NCBI GenBank assembly: GCA_963676355.1
Contig: OY781093.1
Coordinates: 2,480,001 to 2,544,000, forward strand
Origin: JAGLOK01 sp963676355
GTDB lineage: Bacteria; Bacillota; Clostridia; Christensenellales; UMGS416
Reading direction: 5' to 3'
Length of the DNA stretch: 64,000 bases
In this document: in pieces, positions 27,912-35,373 of the stretch
How positions within the stretch are numbered: the first letter of the stretch is position 1
How the letters are laid out: the number at the start of each line of letters is the position of its first letter
The notes under the pieces: model-generated
What the model was told of the DNA's origin: nothing
The model's database searches: none
Seen by the model: the letters and a program-made list of their open reading frames with translations, nothing else
Position numbers and translations under genes: made by a program

Positions 27912-28787
27912 TTATATCTCCTTATTTATTGCATTTGTAGGCGTAGCTATCCAATCGCCGACTTCATATCCATATCGGTCTGCTATAACCTTGCATTTCA
28001 TCTGAGTCAAAAAGTAAATCTTTCTTTTTTCATCGTTAAGGGTTTCAAAGTTCGCCTGTCCTTTAGCAATAACAACATCCGATTTATTATATAAATCCAA
28101 AAATTCTTTTGAGCACTGGTCAAGTAAAGTTCCGGGAGCACCAGCGCCATTTGATATAATCTGCGCCTGCTTATCAAGCCCAACATAAACAGCATCTTCA
28201 ATGGTCGCATCATTTATTATTGGTGCATCTTTTACTGCATAATAAATTTTTGCATTAGTTTTTAGATTTTCTATCAAAATGCCATCCATCACTGTCTCGC
28301 CTGCATTGTCCCCAAGAATCAAAATTGTTTTAGCTTCTGCAATTTCTTTTTTAAGCTGAAAAACATGATCTTCATTTAATTGTTTACTAAGCGCCATGTC
28401 AAATGATTTCTGGATTCTATTATTATCCCACGTTGATATTATGGCAAAATCTAATATATTTCCGGCAATTGAAAACTTCACAGCCGCTAGAAAAGGGTTC
28501 TCTGAAAGCTTTATCTTCTTTTTTATTTCATCGGAAAGGTTAAGCGCGCATTCATTCGACATTTTCTTTATTTTGTAATACGGATCATTGCACCCTGTCT
28601 CTTCTTTAATTATTCCATGAATTCTCTGACCCATTTCAGGCGGAGAAAGATTCAAGTCAAACTCTGAGGCTTCAATAAGCACTTTTTTTAGCGATCTTTG
28701 TACCAAGTTTTCATCATCTGATATCTGCTTAACCGCATCAAATGCTTGTCTTATAAAACAAGGGATGCATTCTAGCTGTGTTTGCAT
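27912..28787 (-). CDS. DUF89 damage-control phosphatase-like protein
   Basis: A 291-residue protein of the DUF89/ARMT1-like family, metal-dependent phosphatases thought to remove damaged phosphometabolites. The N-terminal LECIPCFIRQA cysteine pair marks the archaeal/anaerobe subgroup. The metal site lies in ILGDNAGETVMD near 165 and IAKGQANFETL near 250. ATG 28787 is chosen because it begins one base after the stop of the upstream gene; a start 45 nt earlier would overlap it and has no RBS. Its presence in a metal-cofactor operon is recurrent in anaerobes but unexplained. Confidence 0.82.
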   Translation of the reverse strand: MQTQLECIPCFIRQAFDAVKQISDDENLVQRSLKKVLIEASEFDLNLSPPEMGQRIHGIIKEETGCNDPYYKIKKMSNECALNLSDEIKKKIKLSENPFLAAVKFSIAGNILDFAIISTWDNNRIQKSFDMALSKQLNEDHVFQLKKEIAEAKTILILGDNAGETVMDGILIENLKTNAKIYYAVKDAPIINDATIEDAVYVGLDKQAQIISNGAGAPGTLLDQCSKEFLDLYNKSDVVIAKGQANFETLNDEKRKIYFLTQMKCKVIADRYGYEVGDWIATPTNAINKEI

Positions 28788-28788
28788 A

Positions 28789-29151
28789 TTAAACCCAGTG
28801 CCCTTCTTTATTCGCTTCTGCCATTGCATCAAGGTCGTCTTTTAAAAACAAATCCACATTTTCCTTAAGTGTTGCTTTTTTACCTGCATATATTTTCACA
28901 CCAGAGCCACAAAGCACCTTATGAGCCTTAGGACCTAAATTCATTGCAATCACTACATCCGCTCCGGCTTTAATCACATTTTGCGCAGACTGTATTCCTG
29001 CTCCCTGTGCAGCATTTAGGTTTTGTGTGTTTTCAATTAAACTAAATTCATATGTATTAGAATCAATTAGCATAAAGTTCTTCGCCCTTCCAAACGCTTC
29101 ATATATCATCTCACCTAAATCATTTTTGTCAGTTGGTATTGCTATTTTCAT
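28789..29151 (-). CDS. NifX/NifB-type Fe-Mo cofactor-binding domain protein
   Basis: A 120-residue member of the dinitrogenase iron-molybdenum cofactor family, with MKIAIPTDKNDLGEM at the start, the conserved AGADVVIAMNLGPKAHKVL centre and a KIYAGKKATLKE strand. It differs from the second copy in the operon by lacking the Cys/His-rich tail and ending in GHWV. ATG 29151, with GGAG 7 nt upstream, is preferred to an ATG 18 nt earlier. It overlaps the end of the DUF134 gene. Confidence 0.85.
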   Translation of the reverse strand: MKIAIPTDKNDLGEMIYEAFGRAKNFMLIDSNTYEFSLIENTQNLNAAQGAGIQSAQNVIKAGADVVIAMNLGPKAHKVLCGSGVKIYAGKKATLKENVDLFLKDDLDAMAEANKEGHWV

Positions 29152-29518
29152 TTTCACACTCCGTTTCAATATTTTTAATTTTATGTTTGGGGCAGCATCC
29201 TTGCATGCTTACCCTATCTTCGTTAGAATAAATTTCGTAGTTTCCACCTTCAATTCTTAAAAGCTTACCATTCACAACACAATCCGCTATATTCTTTCTT
29301 GCTTTTTCATACATCCTCTGTACCGTAGTCCTTGCAACATTCATACTCTCAGCACACTCTTCTTGGGATAGATTTTCATAATCTATAAGCCTAATCGTCT
29401 CATATTCTGCAACAGTCAAGAAAACAGGCTCGCCTTTTGCGATACGCGCAGGCACAGGACCAAAAACATTTCTTTCTGGCAAACAACATACTTTTCTATG
29501 CTTTTTGGGTCTGGGCAT
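29129..29518 (-). CDS. DUF134 helix-turn-helix regulator
   Basis: A 129-residue DUF134 protein: MPRPKKHRKVCCLPE at the start, a sigma-70 region-4-like helix-turn-helix (LSQEECAESMNVARTTVQRMYEKAR, residues about 55-85) and a cysteine/histidine tail (QGCCPKHK). Family members sit beside NifX-type genes and are presumed metal- or cluster-responsive regulators. ATG 29518 has GGAGG at 5-nt spacing. It is the first gene of the operon, directly behind a promoter flanked by two CATATGTC repeats, so autoregulation is likely. Confidence 0.82.
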   Translation of the reverse strand: MPRPKKHRKVCCLPERNVFGPVPARIAKGEPVFLTVAEYETIRLIDYENLSQEECAESMNVARTTVQRMYEKARKNIADCVVNGKLLRIEGGNYEIYSNEDRVSMQGCCPKHKIKNIETECENENSNTN

Positions 29519-29536
29519 TTCAACCTCCGTTATGAA

Positions 29537-29580
29537 CATATGTCCAAAAACCATTATACTCCCAAAGGAGCATATGTCAA
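29537..29580 (-). promoter_or_regulatory. promoter and repeat operator of the DUF134 operon
   Basis: On the minus strand, TTGACA (29580-29575), a 16-bp spacer and TATAAT (29558-29553). CATATGTC occurs twice on the plus strand, at 29537-29544 and 29571-29578, 34 bp apart. One copy overlaps the -35 box and the other the predicted start. Each lies in an imperfect palindrome (GAACATATGTCC for the proximal copy). This layout suits a dimeric repressor binding both flanks. Confidence 0.7.
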
Positions 29581-29653
29581 TAACATTTTCTAAATATTGA
29601 ATTCACAATTACAAAGTGTTAAAATTTCTTCAATGAATATTATGGAGATAACT

Positions 29654-30511
29654 ATGATAAATACACTGATTGAAGAGCAAAGAAAAGAAATAAGTGCGCA
29701 TCTAATATATAAAAGGCTAAGTGAAAAAAATAAAGATATCAACAATAAAAAAATATTGAAAAACATAAGCGATAATGAACTTCAGCATTATGAAACTTTA
29801 AAAACTTTAACTAAAAAAGATGTGCCGCCAAAACGATTATTTATAATATTTTTCTATATTGTCGCCCGTATTTTCGGTTTGACTTTTGGAATAAAGCTTC
29901 TTGAGCAAGGTGAAACTGACGCCGTTAAAAAATACAGCATGTTAAAAGAAAACTATCCCCAAACAGCTGAGATTGTAAAAGACGAAGAAGCTCACGAAGA
30001 AAAACTTATATCTATGATTGACGAAGAAAGATTAAGCTACATAGGTTCCATTGTTCTAGGCTTAAACGACGCTTTGGTTGAACTCACAGGCGCGCTTGCC
30101 GGATTCACATTCGCTTTCCAAAACACGAATCTCATAGCAGTAACCGGGCTTATAACAGGTATCAGCGCCTCTTTTTCGATGGCTGCAAGCGAATATCTTT
30201 CAACTGTTCATGAAACAGGTGATAGAAAAGAATCATTAAAATCTGCTATGTATACAGGCATTGCATATGTATTTACTGTTGTAGCCCTTATACTCCCCTA
30301 TCTGCTTTTGAATAATCCCTTCTTAAGCTTAGGCATATGCCTATTGGTTGCAGTCATCATAATCTTAGTTTTTAATTTCTACGTATCTGTCGCAAAAGAC
30401 ACAGGATTTAAGCGCAGATTCTGGGAGATGGTTATTATAAGCCTCGGTGTTTCCGGCATCTCATTTCTCATTGGCATTCTTGTTAAAAGCTTTTTCAATA
30501 TAGATATTTAA
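29654..30511 (+). CDS. ferritin-like/VIT1 iron or manganese transporter
   Basis: A 285-residue protein. Residues about 1-125 are a rubrerythrin/ferritin-like domain with diiron ligands visible as KEISAHLIY, ELQHYE, EQGETDA and DEEAHEE. Residues 135-285 are the VIT1/CCC1 transporter domain with five helices and the LGLNDALVELTGALAGF signature. This is the MbfA architecture, known as a membrane-bound iron exporter. ATG 29654 with GGAGA 5 nt upstream is used rather than an upstream ATG. It is divergent from the DUF134 operon, and the shared region may couple metal export to cofactor assembly. Confidence 0.88.
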   Translation: MINTLIEEQRKEISAHLIYKRLSEKNKDINNKKILKNISDNELQHYETLKTLTKKDVPPKRLFIIFFYIVARIFGLTFGIKLLEQGETDAVKKYSMLKENYPQTAEIVKDEEAHEEKLISMIDEERLSYIGSIVLGLNDALVELTGALAGFTFAFQNTNLIAVTGLITGISASFSMAASEYLSTVHETGDRKESLKSAMYTGIAYVFTVVALILPYLLLNNPFLSLGICLLVAVIIILVFNFYVSVAKDTGFKRRFWEMVIISLGVSGISFLIGILVKSFFNIDI

Positions 30512-30842
30512 TTTTATATAGGAAGTTATACATGATTATCATATCTCACCACTCGGCACAATCAGTGCAATATCCATAATATCAAGAGTTTTGACACACC
30601 TTACTTCCATTTTATTCGCCGAGGACAAATTGTGCTGGATTCTAACTAGCTGTAACGCAATCAAACAAAACGGCTAACTTAAATAGTACGATAATATGCT
30701 TCTATTTAATATGTATATTATATAATGCTAAAGCATTTTATTGTTAATTGAGGTGTAGCTATAAAATTCAATTTTTACCGTTAAATTGACAGTACCAGTC
30801 AATAGTATTATCATTAAATTGCAATACAAAGGGGATGATGAT
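30512..30842. other. gene-free stretch
   Basis: No supported gene. Minus strand 30680-30545 holds about 40 codons without a stop or a credible start, and the plus strand is also open there. It may be a coding fossil. TTGACA (30786-30791), 17 bp, TATCAT (30809-30814) is a plausible promoter for the next gene. Confidence 0.4.
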
Positions 30843-31157
30843 ATGAAAATCGTCTTATTGCCCAAATCAAAACTGGGCTCAGTATCTGTCACACTTTTTA
30901 TAGTCTCACTGCTTCTTGTATCCTATTTTTTCTTAATGACAAACGTTTTTAACCAACGAGGTGGAGAAACATTCTTTTCAAACCTCAATTTAACCATACC
31001 AATGCTGATTGCTTGGGTGTGCAGCGTGGCATCCCTTGTGTTCGGCATCGCAGAAGTGGCAAAATCCAAATCATTAAGCGTCGCAGTTCTTACAGTGGTT
31101 CTGTTAACGTTTCTTGTTACATTATATGGTGTCACGGAAGTTGCATTTCCACACTAA
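30843..31157 (+). CDS. small three-helix membrane protein, unknown function
   Basis: A 104-residue hypothetical protein with three predicted membrane helices (about 12-34, 48-72 and 78-102). No recognisable family motif. ATG 30843 is preferred because AAAGGGG lies about 9 nt upstream; the frame continues 19 codons further up without a site. It stands alone, convergent with the LiaF-like gene, and both end at the same hairpin. Confidence 0.6.
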   Translation: MKIVLLPKSKLGSVSVTLFIVSLLLVSYFFLMTNVFNQRGGETFFSNLNLTIPMLIAWVCSVASLVFGIAEVAKSKSLSVAVLTVVLLTFLVTLYGVTEVAFPH

Positions 31158-31163
31158 AAAAAT

Positions 31164-31186
31164 AAAGGCTGTGATTCACAGCCTTT
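31164..31186. terminator. bidirectional terminator
   Basis: AAAGGCTGTGA and TCACAGCCTTT give an 11-bp perfect inverted repeat. An A-run on its left supplies the U-tract for the minus-strand gene; the right side is only moderately T-rich. Confidence 0.7.
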
Positions 31187-31216
31187 ACACTCTTTATATT
31201 TTTATCTTAAAAGGTA

Positions 31217-31762
31217 CTATTCATCATCCACATCTACATGGATTTCCACCTTTTTGTTGCGTTTTTTGCTGCCTTCAAATAACGAAGCAACTATTATTGC
31301 AATTCCGATTATAATAAGACCAACCGCTACAGCCATCCAGAGAGAAGCATAATTAAATCCAATAAAGAATACAGCCGCCAATCCTAAAAGAATTATTACC
31401 GGAACCCAAGAGCCTTCTTTTCCTTTTGAAAACAGTTTAAGCTCTAAAAGTCCAAATCCTGGGCCTACTAAAAATATCGGCCACAATGCTCCAGTATATT
31501 GCCAACCTGCTATGTTTAAATACAAGAAATAGCAACCATAAACTAATAAAAGTCCGCCTGGAACAAGAATTCCCGCTGAGTTGCTTTTCGATGAAAAAAA
31601 CTGTACATGGAATAATATTCCTAAAAGAATCAGAAACGCGGGCCACAGATATCTTATTCTGAAAAAGTTAAAACTTTCAATTATGTCAAGCTGTCCAAGC
31701 ACCAAAAGTGTTCCGGCTATTATAAGTACAACTCCCCAAAAAACTGCTGTAATTTTTTTCAT
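31217..31762 (-). CDS. LiaF-like multi-helix membrane protein
   Basis: A 181-residue protein with about five hydrophobic helices ending in a charged tail (KKRNKKVEIHVDVDDE). The N-terminal helix pair (ITAVFWGVVLIIAGTLLVLGQ) resembles the LiaI/LiaF transmembrane region and the start of the protein at 8188, suggesting paralogous modules. No catalytic motif. AAAGGGG precedes ATG 31762. It follows lgt by 21 bp and is probably cotranscribed with it. Confidence 0.6.
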   Translation of the reverse strand: MKKITAVFWGVVLIIAGTLLVLGQLDIIESFNFFRIRYLWPAFLILLGILFHVQFFSSKSNSAGILVPGGLLLVYGCYFLYLNIAGWQYTGALWPIFLVGPGFGLLELKLFSKGKEGSWVPVIILLGLAAVFFIGFNYASLWMAVAVGLIIIGIAIIVASLFEGSKKRNKKVEIHVDVDDE

Positions 31763-31783
31763 TTTGCTTCCCCTTTTCGCTAT

Positions 31784-32809
31784 TTAAGCTTCCGGTTCTT
31801 TATCTTCCGATTCGATAGGTTTGTCATTTTCTACCGTCTTTGGTTCTCCATCTATAGACGTAGCCTCATTGACTCTTTCCCTTGGCTCTTTCCTTTTAAG
31901 CCGTGAATTGTCATCCATTAACTTTAAATCGTCGCTTACATTCGATATATCAAATTCACGAGCTTTTTCTTCTTCTGCAATCCTTTTAAGCTTTTTCTCA
32001 CTGTCCGGGAAAAGCTTCACTTTGTAAGCTTGGACTATAGGTGCGTTTTTTCTCAAAAGAAGCATTAGTATTCCAAACACCATGAAAATCACACTAATCA
32101 TTTGATTTATACGTATGCCCGTTCCAAAAAGCATTTGGCTATCCATCCTAAAGCCTTCTATAATCATTCTTCCGAATCCATAAAGAGCAAAATACATGAA
32201 AAATACATTGCCTTCTCTTCTATCTTTTTTCATATAATTCATTAGGAATGCAAACACAATAAAGTCCCACATGGATTCATAAAAAAACGTCGCCATGTGA
32301 AATGCGCCTTCGGATTTTATAAATACAGCTGCCGGAAAAAATGTCCACGCAGGATTATTAATTACCCATCCATACGCTTCTTGATTAACAAAGTTTCCCC
32401 AGCGTCCAATCGCCTGTCCCAATATAAGTGAAGGAACAAGTATATCCACCATAGATAAAAATCTCTTCTTGGCTAGCTTAGAATAAGCAAAAACTCCAAT
32501 CAGTCCGCCGATTACCCCACCATATATCGCAAGCCCACCGTTCCAAATCTTAAATACATCAACAAACGGTCCGCCTTTGAAATATTCCCAGCTGAATAAA
32601 ACATAATGCACCCTAGCGCCTATAACAGCAACTATCACCGCAATAAGGGCTATGTCCAATACCATTTCAGACTTATATCCCCTGCGCCTTGCATTATATG
32701 TCGCAATCCAAATGCCAAGCAACATTCCTGTCGCTATAATAATTCCATACCAATAAATATCTTTCTCCAACCCAAACATATTTATTGTAAAAGCTACATT
32801 ATCAACCAT
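31784..32809 (-). CDS. lgt: prolipoprotein diacylglyceryl transferase
   Basis: Membrane enzyme that moves diacylglycerol from phosphatidylglycerol to the lipobox cysteine, the first step of lipoprotein maturation. The 341 residues include the hallmark GRWGNFVNQEAYG near 133 and an arginine-histidine pair in ARVHYVLFSW near 70, plus about seven helices. The last 75 residues are an unusual strongly charged, disordered-looking tail (LKRIAEEEKAREFD onward), absent from compact Lgt proteins. ATG 32809 with GGAGG 5 nt upstream is preferred to an ATG 12 nt earlier. Confidence 0.92.
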   Translation of the reverse strand: MVDNVAFTINMFGLEKDIYWYGIIIATGMLLGIWIATYNARRRGYKSEMVLDIALIAVIVAVIGARVHYVLFSWEYFKGGPFVDVFKIWNGGLAIYGGVIGGLIGVFAYSKLAKKRFLSMVDILVPSLILGQAIGRWGNFVNQEAYGWVINNPAWTFFPAAVFIKSEGAFHMATFFYESMWDFIVFAFLMNYMKKDRREGNVFFMYFALYGFGRMIIEGFRMDSQMLFGTGIRINQMISVIFMVFGILMLLLRKNAPIVQAYKVKLFPDSEKKLKRIAEEEKAREFDISNVSDDLKLMDDNSRLKRKEPRERVNEATSIDGEPKTVENDKPIESEDKEPEA

Positions 32810-32951
32810 ACTTACCTCCATTAAAACGATTATACATTTTTTGCTTTACCATTACAATTAGTTTTAAGTAAATTAATGGTATGTTAATTTTTTCAAATCA
32901 AATATAACGGATTCTATCTGAATCAGAATAAAGACCTTTATTCCTGTGTCA

Positions 32952-33629
32952 CTATTTTAGTGCGTACTTTTCAGGATACATTTTCCATTCATCTTCATTA
33001 CTATCATATTCAATTCTCACTAATCCAGAGTCAAGAGGACGCCTTCTGATGTCTTCGAAATTTACTACAAAATTGAGTGAACTTTCCCCGTTAAAGTTAT
33101 ATAGATTAAGAGGTAATATCATTCCGGAATTCGCCTGCATATTCTTTAGTATTATCGGCTCTGACTGCGCGGAAATCCTATCTTCTTTAACAAAATATTG
33201 ATAATGACAGCTTAAGTTCCTTGCCGGGCCATTTCCTTTATTATCAATTACAAGATAAAGAGTTTTCACGTTTTGGTGCTTTTTTTCTTCATCACGATTT
33301 ATTTCGATCGGATCGTGCTCTGCAAAATCACGTTTTTTATATTCTTCGATACGCTCCGGTGGACATGGTTCAAAATCGATTAGTGGCAAATAATTTATCC
33401 GAGCAAGCTCATCGAACTGACGCCTGTTTTCACGGTTTGTCACAAGAAACGCTGTGATAGTCGCTGCCGCACCCGCAAGCCCGCCTGCAAATCCTCCCCA
33501 TCCGTCCGACATATTTATTTCGCCTACCGATAGCAAATTAAATACAATAAGGATTATTAAAAACACCAAGATTGCACTAACTAGACTTAACCATATAACT
33601 AATGCATAATGGCTGTGTTTATTATTCAT
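32952..33629 (-). CDS. membrane-anchored hypothetical protein
   Basis: A 225-residue protein with two N-terminal membrane helices (about 8-32 and 44-64), a short charged linker (TNRENRRQFDELARINYLP) and a C-terminal beta-rich domain of about 150 residues. The layout resembles small membrane proteins whose soluble domain looks immunoglobulin-like (YLVIDNKGNGPARNLS). No enzymatic motif. AGGAG precedes ATG 33629. Function unknown. Confidence 0.6.
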   Translation of the reverse strand: MNNKHSHYALVIWLSLVSAILVFLIILIVFNLLSVGEINMSDGWGGFAGGLAGAAATITAFLVTNRENRRQFDELARINYLPLIDFEPCPPERIEEYKKRDFAEHDPIEINRDEEKKHQNVKTLYLVIDNKGNGPARNLSCHYQYFVKEDRISAQSEPIILKNMQANSGMILPLNLYNFNGESSLNFVVNFEDIRRRPLDSGLVRIEYDSNEDEWKMYPEKYALK

Positions 33630-33651
33630 AATTCACTCCTAACATTTATAA

Positions 33652-33800
33652 CTATATGAAAATCAAAAGACCTATCAAAATTACACCCGTTTGCAAAATC
33701 AAAGCATTAATAAAAAAGCGTCCTCTTGATATTCTATGGATAAAAAAGAAGCCCTACAATGCAATAAAAACCATTATGCTCACAACGCCATCAGAAAATA
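33652..33800 (-). pseudogene. possible remnant of a small membrane protein gene
   Basis: One minus-strand frame ends at a TAG at 33654-33652, 22 bp before the next gene, and codes a membrane-like end (FFINALILQTGVILIGLL). Going upstream it is broken by a TAG at 33756-33754, but the frame beyond continues in similar hydrophobic style (FSDGVVSIMVFIAL). No start codon with an RBS was found. It may be a decayed gene formerly cotranscribed with the 32952-33629 gene. Weak evidence. Confidence 0.25.
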
Positions 33801-34146
33801 TTTTAAAAGAACATCGTTTATTAAGGCATAATTATAAGATATGCAAGAATTGCAACTACAGCTCTGAAACAGCCTAAAAAAATAGTAAAAGAAAGCTTTT
33901 TTCCCGCTTCCTGCTTCATACTAAGTCAAAACTAAAAACATTACTTCAATAAATAAAATTCCTCTAAAGCCAATCTACAGTCATCCATTTAACTTTTTCA
34001 TCTACCATATCTATATTCTTTTTTATAATTATAGCATATCGTTACTAGCCCTCGCTATAGTTTATTGATTTTATCAAGTATACTGATTTTACTTTTTCTT
34101 ATTTTTGAACTATCATTATTATATTAATGTTTATCAGGAGTAGAAT
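33801..34146. other. gene-free stretch
   Basis: AT-rich DNA without a supported gene. TTGAAC followed by several TATTAT/TATTAA-like boxes near 34103-34130 may give the promoter of the oxidoreductase gene at 34147. Nothing else stands out. Confidence 0.35.
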
Positions 34147-35121
34147 ATGTTTAAATGGGGAATATTAGGTCCGGGTAGGATAGCGCATCAATTTGCTCAA
34201 AGCTTATCTAATATAGAAGATATACAAATATATGCAGTGGCATCTCATAGTCTTAAAAAAGCACAGGCATTTGCTAAAGAGCATTCAATTCCTAAGGCAT
34301 TTGGTAACTATGAGGAATTGGTAGCATGTAAAGAAATTGATGCAGTTTATATCGCAACACTAAACCCATATCACCACGAACCAACTATTTTTTGCCTTAA
34401 TAATAAAAAACCCGTATTGTGCGAAAAACCTTTTTCTTTAAATTCAGACTTTTCAAAAAAAATGATTGATGCTGCTAAAGAGAATAATACATTTCTTATG
34501 GAGGCAATGTGGACAAGATTCCTTCCTGCAATATCTGACGTAAGAAAGTGGATTTCACAAGGATTGATAGGCGATGTAAGAAGCGTAAAAGCTTCATTTA
34601 GTTTTAATGTTGATGGTAATCCCGAAGATCGTTGGCTAAACTTGGAGCAAGGAGGCGGGTCACTTTTGGATTTAGGAATATATCCTCTTTCTTTTGCCTG
34701 CATGATTCTTGGAACTGATTATAAAGATATATGTTCATTTGGAAACCTAACACATACAGGTGTGGATGAGCACTGCTTTATAGGCTTAAATTATAATAAT
34801 GGTGCAATAGCTCAATTATACAGCTCCCTTTCATCAACCTCTCCCAATAATGCACTTATATCTGGCACTAAAGGCTATATCGAAATTGAAAACTTCTACT
34901 GTGCTAGCTCTGCTAACTTAATAATAGATAGAAAAGTACACGACAGTGTATCGTATGACTATGATAAATATGGATTGCAATTCGAAGCTATAGAAGTTCA
35001 AAAACAAATCGAAAAAGGCAACCTTCAAAGTGATAAAATGACTTGGGATGATACACTTAAAATAATGAAGATAATTGATATTGCTAAGGAAAATATGGGG
35101 CTTAAATATCCTCAAGAATAA
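34147..35121 (+). CDS. Gfo/Idh/MocA-family oxidoreductase
   Basis: A 324-residue NAD(P)-dependent dehydrogenase resembling trans-dihydrodiol/xylose dehydrogenase types. WGILGPGRIAHQFAQSL is the nucleotide-binding loop, LCEKPFSLN holds the catalytic lysine, and the GGGSLLDLGIYPLSFA strand supplies the second active-site residues. It is distinct from the two paralogues at 10-12 kb. AGGAG precedes ATG 34147. It appears to be a single gene. Confidence 0.83.
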   Translation: MFKWGILGPGRIAHQFAQSLSNIEDIQIYAVASHSLKKAQAFAKEHSIPKAFGNYEELVACKEIDAVYIATLNPYHHEPTIFCLNNKKPVLCEKPFSLNSDFSKKMIDAAKENNTFLMEAMWTRFLPAISDVRKWISQGLIGDVRSVKASFSFNVDGNPEDRWLNLEQGGGSLLDLGIYPLSFACMILGTDYKDICSFGNLTHTGVDEHCFIGLNYNNGAIAQLYSSLSSTSPNNALISGTKGYIEIENFYCASSANLIIDRKVHDSVSYDYDKYGLQFEAIEVQKQIEKGNLQSDKMTWDDTLKIMKIIDIAKENMGLKYPQE

Positions 35122-35147
35122 TTTTTTCAAAAATTCCAAGATATTCT

Positions 35148-35177
35148 TTGACATCTGGTACACTATTATGTTAGAAT
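35148..35177 (+). promoter_or_regulatory. extended -10 promoter of the ABC exporter operon
   Basis: TTGACA (35148-35153), 18-bp spacer, TAGAAT (35172-35177) with TG at 35169-35170 as an extended -10. The predicted start is near 35184, about 28 nt before the leader ORF. Confidence 0.7.
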
Positions 35178-35199
35178 TGCCAACAAATAAATTCAGGAG

Positions 35200-35348
35200 A
35201 CAAGCAAGGCTATGAGATTTCACCAATCAGATTATTCACTCGTGTTTATTGCACTTATTATGCCTAATAAGGGTTTGCTTGTGTTAACCTAAATTTATCT
35301 TTAAATTTAGTAACACGAGCCAAACCAATCAGGTTTGGCTCTTTTTTT
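35200..35348 (+). promoter_or_regulatory. leader-peptide transcription attenuator
   Basis: Three mutually exclusive pairings are visible. Region 1 ACAAGCAA (35200-35207) pairs with region 2 TTGCTTGT (35275-35282). Region 2, 35272-35286, pairs with region 3, 35311-35326 (GGTTTG-CTTGTGTTA with TAACACGAGCCAAACC, one bulge), enclosing TAAATTTA/TAAATTTA. Region 3 GAGCCAAACC (35317-35326) pairs with region 4 GGTTTGGCTC (35332-35341), followed by seven T: an intrinsic terminator. Region 2 lies in the last codons of a 26-codon ORF. A ribosome finishing the ORF would mask region 2 and allow termination; one stalled early would disrupt 1:2 and favour antitermination. Confidence 0.75.
35212..35292 (+). 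CDS. 26-residue leader peptide of the ABC exporter operon
   Basis: ATG 35212 to TAA 35290-35292, with AGGAG at 35195-35199 (12-nt spacing, somewhat long). The peptide starts MRFHQSDYSL and has five leucines spread along it, with no run of one amino acid. That makes amino-acid-starvation attenuation less likely than stalling by a ribosome-targeting compound. Its final codons form the antiterminator strand, so its translation should decide read-through. Confidence 0.6.
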   Translation: MRFHQSDYSLVFIALIMPNKGLLVLT

Positions 35349-35373
35349 ATACATATATGAAAGGTAGATTATT

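Noticed and set aside
30545..30680. Small gene on the minus strand
   Set aside because: No start codon or ribosome site, and both strands are open, so it is at most a fossil.
33656..33877. Plus-strand 73-codon frame
   Set aside because: Lysine/isoleucine-rich, no ribosome site, and it overlaps the more gene-like opposite strand.
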